A stretch of 64,000 nucleotides of DNA from Streptomyces purpureus (lineage in GTDB: Bacteria > Actinomycetota > Actinomycetes > Streptomycetales > Streptomycetaceae): the NCBI RefSeq assembly GCF_014648195.1, contig NZ_BMQQ01000007.1:124001-188000 (forward strand), written 5' to 3'. Shown here in pieces: positions 43,997 through 52,040 of the stretch; position 1 is the first letter of the stretch, and each line of letters begins with the position of its first letter. Under the pieces are notes generated by a model. It was not told the origin of the DNA, searched no databases, and saw only the letters and a program-made list of their open reading frames with translations. Both the position numbers and the translations under genes were made by a program.

Positions 43997-45669
43997 TGGG
44001 TGACATTCTCCCGGGCGGCGCGCCGCGACCGCGAATAGCGGTGTTCGCCGGACCGACGGCGACGATTCTGAACACACCGGACCTGGTCACGTCGAACAAG
44101 GCACGCGTACGCCACGGTCTGCCGCTACGCCCCTGCCATTTCGACGTCCTGCGTCCTCAGCGGCTCGCGGCGCCCGCGACGCTGTACGTCGAGGCGTACA
44201 GCGCGCACCCGCTCGAACGGGACGCGGCCGGCTTGTACGCGCCGCCGGACGGCTGGCTCGACAAGGAGGGGACCTTCCACGAGGAGCAGCCCTTCGACGA
44301 CGCCACAGCGGTGTACGTCGTCGAGCTCGACCCGGCCGACGGTCTCTACCCCCTGCCTTACATGGGCAGGCAGGCGGACGGATCCGCCTGGGAGGAGACC
44401 TCGACGGCGCCGTTCGCACCGCCGGGAGACGCCCGGCAGACGTTCTACCCCGACGCCCGCCGCCTCTACGAGGAGATCGAGCGGTTCGGCCTCGCCGACC
44501 ACGGCACCCCCGTCGAGCTGGGGTCGATCGCCGACTTCGACTTCTTCCGCGCCGCTCCGTCGGGCGGGTACACCTCAGGTCCGGACTCCGAGCGCCTCGG
44601 GCAGGACTTCTTCGTCTACTACCCCTACCACCTCCAGAGCGAGCCCGGCCTGGCCAACCTCGCCCAGGCGACCAACCAGGTCCAGGCCGTCCTCGCCACC
44701 GGACAGTACGCCGGCGTCCAATGGCTGGAGGGCAGCCCGACCGTCGACGAGACCCTGTACTGGCTCGGACTGGTGGTGGACACGACGGTGCCACTCGTCG
44801 GACACGCGGCTCAGCGCCGCCACCAGTCCCTGAGCGCGGACGGCGACCGCAACGTGGTGGACGGCGTGAAGTTCATCGCCTCCGGTGTCGCCCTGGACGA
44901 ACGGGGCGAGGACCGCGTCGGCGCCTGCGTGATCGTCGACGAACTCGTCTACTCCGCCCGGGACGTGACCAAGGTCGACGCCCGGCCCGGAGGATACGAA
45001 GTCACCGGCGGGCACGGGGGAGTCGTCGCCGACCTGGGTGGCTACGGCCCCCCTCAGCTCACCTACCTCCCCGCCCGCAGGCACACCCATGGCTCGGAGC
45101 TGCGCCTGACCGTGCTCCCCGACCGGGTGCCTGGCGTCGCAGGGGCTCTGGACACGGGCGTGTCCGTGGCCGATGTCGCGACGAAGGACGCCGACGGACT
45201 CGTACCCGCCGCCATGCCGCACGTCTCGATCACCAAGTACAGCCGGTACGCGGCGACGGGCGCCGGCGCCGACGGTCCGCCCCTCGCCGACGAAGAGGTC
45301 GAGATCCTCGCCCGGATCAACGCCAACCTCGCGGGCGCGCCGCTGGCCGGTTTCGTCTGTGAAGGCATGTCGCCGTTCGGGATGGCCGACCCGACGAGGA
45401 ACGCGGCGCTGAGTGTCGCCATCTTCGCCGGCATGCCGGTGGTCCGCACGGGCCGCGGCAACACCGGTGGCATGGCGTACCGGACCGACCCGACGTTCAT
45501 CTCGGGCAACAACCTCACGGCCACCAAGGCGCGCATGCTCCTCATGGCCTCGCTGCTCAAACTCGGTGCCCTGCCCCCGGCCGCGGATCCCTTCAACCCG
45601 ACCCCCGACGAGCGCGCGGCCACGGAACAGGCGGTCGCTCGGTACCAGGCCCTGTTCGACACCCACTGA
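43996..45669 (+). CDS. Asparaginase-fold protein of unusual type in the phz cluster
   Basis: The 557-residue protein has an N-terminal region of about 200 residues without a family I recognise, then an asparaginase-like fold: GVQWLEGSPTVDETLYWLGL, LSADGDRNVVDGVKFI and a C-terminal GFVCEGMSPFGMADPTRNAA with RTGRGNTGGMA. In type I/II asparaginases the second motif is HGTDTxEE, with catalytic Thr-Asp; here it reads EGSPTVDE, so that pair is replaced by Ser-Pro. The length is also well above the usual 330-350. It is coupled to DUF488 and sits 16 bases before phzF. Acting on a phenazine amide, or a non-catalytic binding role, are both possible. Confidence 0.65.
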   Translation: MGDILPGGAPRPRIAVFAGPTATILNTPDLVTSNKARVRHGLPLRPCHFDVLRPQRLAAPATLYVEAYSAHPLERDAAGLYAPPDGWLDKEGTFHEEQPFDDATAVYVVELDPADGLYPLPYMGRQADGSAWEETSTAPFAPPGDARQTFYPDARRLYEEIERFGLADHGTPVELGSIADFDFFRAAPSGGYTSGPDSERLGQDFFVYYPYHLQSEPGLANLAQATNQVQAVLATGQYAGVQWLEGSPTVDETLYWLGLVVDTTVPLVGHAAQRRHQSLSADGDRNVVDGVKFIASGVALDERGEDRVGACVIVDELVYSARDVTKVDARPGGYEVTGGHGGVVADLGGYGPPQLTYLPARRHTHGSELRLTVLPDRVPGVAGALDTGVSVADVATKDADGLVPAAMPHVSITKYSRYAATGAGADGPPLADEEVEILARINANLAGAPLAGFVCEGMSPFGMADPTRNAALSVAIFAGMPVVRTGRGNTGGMAYRTDPTFISGNNLTATKARMLLMASLLKLGALPPAADPFNPTPDERAATEQAVARYQALFDTH

Positions 45670-45685
45670 GCCGAGAACGGAACCC

Positions 45686-46537
45686 ATGGATACGTACGAG
45701 TACGTGGTGGCCGACGTCTTCACCGACGTCCCGCTGGAGGGAAACCCGACCGCGGTCTTCCTGGATTCCTCCGGCCTTTCCGCCGAGCGCATGCAGCAGA
45801 TCGCGCAGGAGATGCACCTGTCGGAGACCGTCTTCGTCCTCCCCGCGGAACACGACGGCGATGTCCGGGTCCGCATCTTCACGCCGGTGAACGAGCTGCC
45901 GTTCGCCGGACATCCCACCCTCGGTACGGCCGTCGTGCTCGGCGAGTTGAACTCCGCGAAGGAGCTCCGGATGGAGACCGCCATGGGCACCGTGGCGTTC
46001 GAACTCGAACGTGACGGCGACGGCCGGGCCGACGCGGCCGGCATGTGGCAGCCCGTCCCGACGTGGGAGCCCTACGACCGTGCGGACGAGCTGCTCGCCG
46101 GTCTCGACCTGGTGGCCCGCGGCAGCACCCTGCCGGTCGAGGTCTATCGCAACGGGCCGCGGCACGTGTTCGTCGGCCTGGACAGCGTGGCCGCGCTCTC
46201 CGACGTGGAGCCGGACCAGCGGATCCTCGCGAGGCTGCCCGACATGGCCGCCAACTGCTTCGCGGGCTCGGGCACTCGATGGAGACTGCGGATGTTCTCG
46301 CCCGCGTACGGCGTGGTGGAGGACGCGGCGACCGGCTCGGCCGCCGGGTCGCTGGCGGTACACTTGGCCCGGCACGGTCTGATCCCCTTCGGAGAGTGGA
46401 TCGAGATCCGCCAGGGGGTGGAGATCGGCCGTCCTTCGACGATGCGCGCTCGCGCCATGGGGACGCCGGAACGGATCGATTCGGTCCAGGTGGCGGGGTC
46501 GGCCGTGGTCATCGCCCGGGGAACGCTGTACGCGTAG
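45686..46537 (+). CDS. phzF: Trans-2,3-dihydro-3-hydroxyanthranilate isomerase
   Basis: The 283-residue protein has the duplicated diaminopimelate-epimerase-like fold of Phz[30 protein letters not shown] with the active-site Glu at residue 47, [13 protein letters not shown] and [16 protein letters not shown]. It isomerises DHHA to the aminoketone that dimerises on PhzB. The length is close to the usual 278. In this cluster phzF is far from phzC-E and belongs to the second transcription unit with phzM. Confidence 0.95.
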   Translation: MDTYEYVVADVFTDVPLEGNPTAVFLDSSGLSAERMQQIAQEMHLSETVFVLPAEHDGDVRVRIFTPVNELPFAGHPTLGTAVVLGELNSAKELRMETAMGTVAFELERDGDGRADAAGMWQPVPTWEPYDRADELLAGLDLVARGSTLPVEVYRNGPRHVFVGLDSVAALSDVEPDQRILARLPDMAANCFAGSGTRWRLRMFSPAYGVVEDAATGSAAGSLAVHLARHGLIPFGEWIEIRQGVEIGRPSTMRARAMGTPERIDSVQVAGSAVVIARGTLYA

Positions 46538-46589
46538 TCGCCGAGAAGGTACGAGTGACCAGGCTCTGTGCCGAGGGGTGGGTGGAGTG

Positions 46590-47966
46590 ATGGCTGCCGA
46601 GGACGACGGGCTGTTCGAGTTACCGACACCGGACGACATTCCGCCCGCAGATCCCGTACGGGCCACCGAGCCGCAGGCCGTACGGGCCACCGCGCCGCTG
46701 GCGGTGCGGATGCGGCCGCGTACGCTCGCCGAAGTCGTCGGCCAGTCGCACCTGCTGCGCCCCGGCGCGCCGCTGCGTCGGCTGGCGGAGGGCGGGGAGG
46801 CGGCGTCGGTGCTGCTCTACGGTCCGCCCGGCACCGGCAAGACCACGCTCGCGCGCCTGCTCGCCCCCGTCGCCACCCGGCACTTCGTCGCCCTCTCGGC
46901 GCTGACCAGCGGAGTCAAGGAACTGCGCGACGTCATGAACGACGCACGCCGTCGCCACGACCGCCAGAACCGGCAGACGGTGCTGTTCATCGACGAGGTG
47001 CACCGCTTCTCCAAGACCCAGCAGGACGCCTTGCTCGGGGCGGTCGAGGACCGGCTGGTGCTGCTGGTCGCCGCCACCACGGAGAACCCGTCGTTCTCGG
47101 TCGTGTCACCGCTGCTCTCCCGGCTGCTGGTGCTCCAGCTCCAGTCCCTGACCGAGGACGAGGTCCGCGAACTGCTGCGGCGAGCCGTGAAGGACGAGCG
47201 CGGCCTCGACGGTTCGGTCTCGCTGTCCCCCGAGGCCGAGGACGCTCTCGTACGCCTCGCGGCCGGCGACGCCCGTAGCGCGCTGACCGCGCTGGAGGCG
47301 AGCGCCGACGGGGTGACCGACACCGGCGGCACGGTGATCGACGTGCCGGCCGTGGAGCGGGCCGTCGCCGAGACCACCGTGCGCTACGACCGGCAGGGCG
47401 ACCAGCACTACGACGTCATCAGCGCGTTCATCAAGTCGATCCGCGGCTCGGACCCCGACGCCGCGCTGCACTACCTGGCCCGCATGCTCGTGGCCGGGGA
47501 GGACCCGCGGTTCGTCGCGCGGCGGCTGGTGGTGCACGCCAGCGAGGACGTCGGTCTCGCCGACCCCACAGCGCTGCAGGCCGCCGTCGCGGCGGCGCAG
47601 ACGGTCCAGTTGATCGGAATGCCCGAGGCCCGCCTCGCCCTGGCGCAGGCCACCGTGCATCTGGCCATGGCGCCGAAGTCGAACACGGTGATCACCGGCA
47701 TCGACGAGGCCATGGCCGACGTCCGGGCGGGTGCCGTCGGTGAGATCCCCGCACACCTGCGGTACGGCCGCTACACGGGCGCCAGGGAGCTGGGCAACGC
47801 CATCGGCTACCGCTACCCGCACGCAGCCGCCGACGGAGTCCTGGAACAGCAGTACCCGCCGGACGAACTCGTGGGGAAGGACTACTACCGCCCCACCCAG
47901 CACGGCGGGGAACGCATCCTGCACGAGCGCCTCACTAAGCTCCGCCGTGCCGTCCGCGGCGAGTAG
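46590..47966 (+). CDS. rarA: RarA/MgsA-type AAA ATPase (replication-fork maintenance)
   Basis: The 458-residue protein has [16 protein letters not shown], Walker [13 protein letters not shown], Walker [17 protein letters not shown], sensor TTENPSFSV, and C-terminal SSB-binding-like domain [18 protein letters not shown] with YYRPTQHG at the end. RarA proteins act at stalled replication forks. Streptomyces normally has a housekeeping rarA near alaS; this copy follows phzF on the same strand. Codon 11 is TTA (46620-46622), unusual for a housekeeping gene, so it is probably cluster-specific and expressed late. The ATG start is uncertain; GTG 46578 is in frame. Confidence 0.85.
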   Translation: MAAEDDGLFELPTPDDIPPADPVRATEPQAVRATAPLAVRMRPRTLAEVVGQSHLLRPGAPLRRLAEGGEAASVLLYGPPGTGKTTLARLLAPVATRHFVALSALTSGVKELRDVMNDARRRHDRQNRQTVLFIDEVHRFSKTQQDALLGAVEDRLVLLVAATTENPSFSVVSPLLSRLLVLQLQSLTEDEVRELLRRAVKDERGLDGSVSLSPEAEDALVRLAAGDARSALTALEASADGVTDTGGTVIDVPAVERAVAETTVRYDRQGDQHYDVISAFIKSIRGSDPDAALHYLARMLVAGEDPRFVARRLVVHASEDVGLADPTALQAAVAAAQTVQLIGMPEARLALAQATVHLAMAPKSNTVITGIDEAMADVRAGAVGEIPAHLRYGRYTGARELGNAIGYRYPHAAADGVLEQQYPPDELVGKDYYRPTQHGGERILHERLTKLRRAVRGE

Positions 47967-47998
47967 TTCACCGCGGCGAGGAGCCGACCCGCCTGCCC

Positions 47999-48031
47999 GC
48001 TGCTCGTGCCGGTCCGAGGGGCACGAGCAGC
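47999..48031. terminator. 12-bp perfect hairpin between rarA and ridA
   Basis: GCTGCTCGTGCC pairs with GGCACGAGCAGC around a nine-base loop between convergent genes. It marks the right end of the phenazine transcription unit. Confidence 0.85.
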
Positions 48032-48049
48032 GGAGGAGACGGGCTCACA

Positions 48050-48445
48050 TCACGCGACGGCGGTGCCCTCGAGCTCGACCATCTGGCCCGGGATCGCCAG
48101 ACGCGTCACACCGAGCATCGTGGTGGTCGGCGCGACGCCGGCGGCGCCCAGCCGCCCCGCCAGCACGCCGTAGTGCTGGAAGAGCAGGTCGACGTCGGTC
48201 GTGTAGACGTTGAGCCGGACGAGGTTCGAGAGGGACATGCCCGCCTCGGCGAGCACCGCCTCGATGTTGTCGATGCTCAGAGCCAGCTGCGCCGCCATGT
48301 CACCGTCGTGCTCGGGCTTGCCTTCGCTGCTCATCGCGGTCTGCCCCGAGATGTACAGGGTCCGCGAGTGCCCGGAGACAACCTCGCCCTGGTTGAAGCC
48401 CATCTCCACCGACCACGACACCGGGTTGACCGCATTACGTTCCAT
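48050..48445 (-). CDS. RidA-family protein
   Basis: The 131-residue protein (ERNAVNPVSWSVEMGFNQGE, HSRTLYISGQTA, VLAEAGMSLSNLVRLNVYTT, MLGVTRLAIPGQMVELEGTA) is a YjgF/YER057c/UK114 trimer of the RidA superfamily. These remove reactive enamine/imine intermediates made by PLP enzymes, or act in dedicated pathways. ATG 48445 is chosen because the conserved N-terminus begins there. It is divergent from the WYL regulator across a spacer containing GTACGTACGT, so that regulator probably controls it. Confidence 0.85.
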   Translation of the reverse strand: MERNAVNPVSWSVEMGFNQGEVVSGHSRTLYISGQTAMSSEGKPEHDGDMAAQLALSIDNIEAVLAEAGMSLSNLVRLNVYTTDVDLLFQHYGVLAGRLGAAGVAPTTTMLGVTRLAIPGQMVELEGTAVA

Positions 48446-48583
48446 TGCCGCAATAGCTCCATTCGATTCACCGACAGTACGTACGTCCATCGGCTCGGCA
48501 ACCGCCAAGCTTCGAGGTCGTGGGGACGAGCCTGCCAACAAAACACGACATCCTCAGTCATGTATTTTTGATAAAGTTCTTGT

Positions 48584-49558
48584 ATGCGCGCCGACCGGCT
48601 GGTCTCCCTGGTCCTACTGCTGCGCCAGCGAGGTCAGTTGACCGCGGACACGCTCGCCCGCGAGCTGGGGGTCTCCACCCGTACGGTGCTGCGCGACATA
48701 GAGGCGCTCTCCGCCGCCGGCGTCCCGGTCTACGCCGAACGCGGCCGGCACGGCGGTTTCTCGCTGTTACCCGGCTTCCAGACGGCGCTCACCGGACTGA
48801 ACCACGACGAGGCGCTCGCCCTGCTGGTCGCCGGATCGCGGCGCGGCGCGCAGCTGTTCGGCCTCGGCTCGGCGCTCGCCTCGGCCATGCTCAAGGTGGT
48901 CGACGCCCTGCCCGAAGGCCTGCGGGACACCGCGGCCGGCGCGGCGCAGCGATTGCTCATCGACCCGGAGACCGACCTCCTCTCGCGCCGCGTGGCCGCC
49001 GAGGAGCTGCCCGACACCGTGGTGGCCGAGGTCCGGCGCGCGGTGCTCGCCGGACACAAACTGCGCATCCACTACGCGGCGGTGAACCAGACCGCGAAGT
49101 GGCGCACGGTGGACCCGATCGGCCTGGTCACCGTACGGGACCAGGCCTACTTGCTGGCCACGAAGGCCGGCGCGGACCGCACCTACCGGCTGTCCCGGGT
49201 GCTGGCCGCCGAGGAGCTCGACGAACCCGCGCAGCGACCGGACCGGGTCGATCTGGACCGGGCCTGGCAGGAACGCAACACGCGGTTCCGGACCGGCGGC
49301 GACCAGGTCGCCGTCCTCGTACGGGTGGACCCGGCGCGGCGGGAGTACCTGGTGGGCACCGTGCTGGCCGTCCGCGCCGAAGAACCCGACGCGGACGGCT
49401 GGCTGCGCATGGACGTGATCTTCCAGGATGCGCGGCACGCCGAATGGGCGCTGTGGCGGCTCGCCACGGACGCCGAAGCCCTCGCCCCGCAGTGGCTGCG
49501 TACCTCCCTGAGCGACCGCGCCGCCTCGATCGCCGCCCGCTATGGAGTGCCGTCCTGA
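48584..49558 (+). CDS. WYL-domain transcriptional regulator (YafY type)
   Basis: The 324-residue protein has an N-terminal winged helix (RLVSLVLLLRQRGQLTADTL, LGVSTRTVLRDIEALSAAGV) and WYL plus WCX domains further on (KLRIHYAAVNQTAKWRTVDP, QAYLLATKAGADRTYRLSRV). These regulators respond to oligonucleotides or small ligands. Codon 62 is TTA (48767-48769), so expression should depend on bldA. No ribosome binding site is evident before ATG 48584; a leaderless transcript is possible. It is divergent from ridA. Confidence 0.85.
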   Translation: MRADRLVSLVLLLRQRGQLTADTLARELGVSTRTVLRDIEALSAAGVPVYAERGRHGGFSLLPGFQTALTGLNHDEALALLVAGSRRGAQLFGLGSALASAMLKVVDALPEGLRDTAAGAAQRLLIDPETDLLSRRVAAEELPDTVVAEVRRAVLAGHKLRIHYAAVNQTAKWRTVDPIGLVTVRDQAYLLATKAGADRTYRLSRVLAAEELDEPAQRPDRVDLDRAWQERNTRFRTGGDQVAVLVRVDPARREYLVGTVLAVRAEEPDADGWLRMDVIFQDARHAEWALWRLATDAEALAPQWLRTSLSDRAASIAARYGVPS

Positions 49559-49580
49559 GAGTTGACGCCGGCCCGCGGCC

Positions 49581-50612
49581 TCACCGGCGCAGCTCGAAGG
49601 ACATGTGCGCGGACAGGGACCGCAGGAAGTCCGGTGCGTCGAAGGCCGCGCCGGCGGAGGCGACACCTGTGGTTCGGGTCCGTCCCGTGAGGATCCGGTG
49701 GACCGCCTCCACCGCCAGCGGCGCGCTGACGGCGTAGATGTCCCGGCCGCTCGCCACGGCGCGCCGCTCCGTACCGCCCGCGCGCGCGACGGCGTCCACC
49801 AGGAAGGTCTGCGCGGACCGCCCGTGTTCGTCGGCCGCGGTCGGCGCCGGGGTGTCCGGGGCGGCCAGGTCTCCGGCCGCCTCGACCGTCATGTAGGTGC
49901 GCACCTCCGGCACGTCGAGGTGGCTGGGGACGGTGACGACGTCGGCCATGGTGAACTCGCCGATCACCTCCCGGGCGCCCATCGGGTCGGGGAAGGACCA
50001 CTTCAGGGTCGGCAGGGCGTCGTCGTGGTACTCAAGCCGCCCCTGGCGGTGGCGGGCGCGGCGGCCCTCCCTGCGGCGTCCGGACACCGCGCCCGCCTCG
50101 CGGGTTCCGGCCGTGGGGTGCCAGCTGTCCAACCCGTAGGCGACATGCGCCTCGTCGGCCGCCGTCCAGTCGCCCATCGCCGCCGACACCAGCAGATCGC
50201 CGAGCCCGCCGAAGAAGGCCATCGCCGGGACGACCAGGGTGCCCGCGGCGCGGGCCCGCTCCGCGAAGTGCGCGAACGTGTCGGCGTTGGCCTCGATCTC
50301 GGCCGCCACGTCCACGTACGGGATCCCGGCGCGCAGCGCCGCCTCGATCACCGGCGCCGCCGTCGTGGCGAACGGCCCGGCGCAGTTGATCACGGCGGCC
50401 GCGCCGGCCAGCGCACGGTCGAGCGAGGCCGGGTCGTCGACCGTGGCCGGCCGTGCCTCGAGCCCGGGGTGGGAGGCCGCCAGCGCTCGCAGCTTCTCCG
50501 GGTCGCGTCCGGAGAGCAGCGGGACGAACCCCCGGCCCAGCAACTCCGCCACCACGAAGCGCCCGGTGTGCCCGTAGGCGCCGAACACCGCCACCGTCTG
50601 ACCCGATTCCAT
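49581..50612 (-). CDS. Saccharopine-dehydrogenase-like NAD(P)-binding protein (trans-acting enoyl-reductase type)
   Basis: The 343-residue protein has an N-terminal Rossmann motif (VAVFGAYGHTGRFVVAELLG), a conserved VINCAGPFATTAAPVIEAAL and GIPYVDVAAEI segment, and a long C-terminal part. This matches the family containing saccharopine dehydrogenases and mycobacterial trans-acting enoyl reductases. The ATG follows GGGAG. It is divergent from a GlxA-type regulator and a small inverted repeat lies just upstream, so regulation by that neighbour is likely. The substrate is unknown. Confidence 0.8.
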   Translation of the reverse strand: MESGQTVAVFGAYGHTGRFVVAELLGRGFVPLLSGRDPEKLRALAASHPGLEARPATVDDPASLDRALAGAAAVINCAGPFATTAAPVIEAALRAGIPYVDVAAEIEANADTFAHFAERARAAGTLVVPAMAFFGGLGDLLVSAAMGDWTAADEAHVAYGLDSWHPTAGTREAGAVSGRRREGRRARHRQGRLEYHDDALPTLKWSFPDPMGAREVIGEFTMADVVTVPSHLDVPEVRTYMTVEAAGDLAAPDTPAPTAADEHGRSAQTFLVDAVARAGGTERRAVASGRDIYAVSAPLAVEAVHRILTGRTRTTGVASAGAAFDAPDFLRSLSAHMSFELRR

Positions 50613-50632
50613 GACATCTCCCGTGCTCGAAG

Positions 50633-50646
50633 GTTCAACAGTGAAC
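50633..50646. promoter_or_regulatory. Inverted repeat GTTCA-ACAG-TGAAC, candidate operator
   Basis: A perfect 5-bp inverted repeat with a four-base centre lies 21 bases before the minus-strand reductase ATG and 66 bases before the GlxA-type ATG. It is a plausible binding site for the AraC-like regulator. Confidence 0.4.
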
Positions 50647-50711
50647 ATTCTGGCGGTGGTTGTGGGCCTCACACGAGTGTCTGGAACGACGTCGCCCGTA
50701 CACTTTCGGAC

Positions 50712-51653
50712 ATGGGTACTGTCGCGCTCGCCGTCACCGACGGAATGCTGCACTTCGAACTCTCCGTGGCCTACGAGGTCTTCGGCACCGACCTGTCCGG
50801 CGTGACCGACCCCTGGTACCGCCTCACCGTCTGCGGGCCGGACGCGGTGCGGTTCGGCAGGTTCCGGCTGGAGCCCGACCAGGGGCTCGACCAGCTTCGT
50901 CACGCCGACACGGTGATCGTCCCCGGCTGGGCCGACGTCGACGTGGACCCGCCCGCCGACCTGGTCGACGCGGTACGCGCCGCCCACGAAGCGGGAGCGC
51001 GGGTGGCTTCCCTGTGCACCGGCGCGTTCGTGCTGGCCGCCGCCGGTCTGCTGGACGGCCGGCGCGCGACCACCCACTGGGCCCACACCGACGACCTGGC
51101 CGCCCGCCACCCACTGGTGGAGGTCGACCCGGACGTGCTCTACGTGGACAACGGCAGCGTCCTCACCTCCGCGGGCAAGGCCGCCGCGATGGACCTGTGC
51201 CTCCATCTGGTCCGCCTCGACCACGGCTCGGCCGTCGCCAACACGATCGCCCGCCGCCTGGTCGTACCCCCGCACCGGGCGGGCGGACAGGCCCAGTTCG
51301 TCACCGCCCCGGTACCCGCCCAGGACGACCACCCGCTCGGCGAGCTGCTGCCCTGGACGATCGAGCGGCTCGACCGGCCGCTGACCGTGGAGGACCTGGC
51401 CCGCCGGGCGAACATGAGCTCGCGCAACCTCGCCCGCCACTTCAGGTCCGTGACCGGCACCACCCCCCTGCGATGGCTGCTGACCCAGCGGATCCGGCGC
51501 GCCCAGGAGCTCCTCGAGACCACCGGCGACAGCGTCGACGCCATCGCGGAGGCCACCGGCATGGGCACCGCAACGACACTGCGCAGGCACTTCAACCGCA
51601 CCATCGGCGTGCCCCCGGACACCTACCGCCGCACCTTCCGCACAACGCGCTGA
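50712..51653 (+). CDS. GlxA-like transcriptional regulator (DJ-1/PfpI plus AraC domains)
   Basis: The 313-residue protein has an N-terminal amidotransferase-like domain (LAVTDGMLHFELSVAYEVFG, VIVPGW, GARVASLCTGAFVLAAAGLL) and a C-terminal AraC double helix-turn-helix (LTVEDLARRANMSSRNLARH, IAEATGMGTATTLRRHFNRT). In this class the N-terminal domain senses a ligand. It is divergent from the enoyl-reductase-type gene. No strong ribosome binding site is seen before ATG 50712. Confidence 0.88.
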   Translation: MGTVALAVTDGMLHFELSVAYEVFGTDLSGVTDPWYRLTVCGPDAVRFGRFRLEPDQGLDQLRHADTVIVPGWADVDVDPPADLVDAVRAAHEAGARVASLCTGAFVLAAAGLLDGRRATTHWAHTDDLAARHPLVEVDPDVLYVDNGSVLTSAGKAAAMDLCLHLVRLDHGSAVANTIARRLVVPPHRAGGQAQFVTAPVPAQDDHPLGELLPWTIERLDRPLTVEDLARRANMSSRNLARHFRSVTGTTPLRWLLTQRIRRAQELLETTGDSVDAIAEATGMGTATTLRRHFNRTIGVPPDTYRRTFRTTR

Positions 51654-52040
51654 CCGCCGGCACCGGCCCGCGTCGACGGCGCGCCACGCCAATGTGACGG
51701 CGCCGGCCTCCCGTCCATGCCCTGCGTGTCCCGGCGCGCGAACTGATCCGGCGGCGCATGGCCGCACGCGCCTGCTACTCCCTGCCCCCTTACGCCCATC
51801 AGCTCTACGGGCGCCCGCCCCGTCACCACAGGCCGTCGACTCCCGGCTCACCGCGGCAGGCAACGCGTTGCGCTGCGTTCCCGCACGTCTCCGCCGGCGA
51901 CTCCTGCCCAAACACATCGTGACGGCCATGGCACGACTCGGACTCGACACCCGTCCCGCACCGTACAAACTCCACAGACAGGCGGCCATACTGGACGGGC
52001 CGGGGAGGGCGCAGCGAATCGACGGGGGCGGCAGCACGCG
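51654..52040. other. Intergenic region holding only a degraded remnant
   Basis: No intact gene is seen. Reading in two different plus frames gives pieces resembling the end of an MpaB-type oxygenase, described separately. The promoter of the downstream kinase gene should be in the last 100 bases. Confidence 0.5.
51741..52007 (+). pseudogene. Possible C-terminal remnant of an MpaB/DUF2236-like oxygenase
   Basis: One frame reads RELIRRRMAARACYSLPPYA then HQLYGRP. After a frame change it reads ALRCVPARLRRRLLPKHIVT and AMARLGLDTRPAPYKLHR. The order (RMA.. YxxLPPYAxxLYG.. LPxHI.. LGxxxRP) resembles the C-terminus of MpaB-type oxygenases. There is no start, ribosome binding site or N-terminal heme-binding region. 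This is a weak call based on motif memory. Confidence 0.35.

Noticed and set aside
49605..50711. Upstream extension of the GlxA-type ORF across the reductase gene
   Set aside because: It is the open antisense frame of high-GC DNA; family start lies at 50712.
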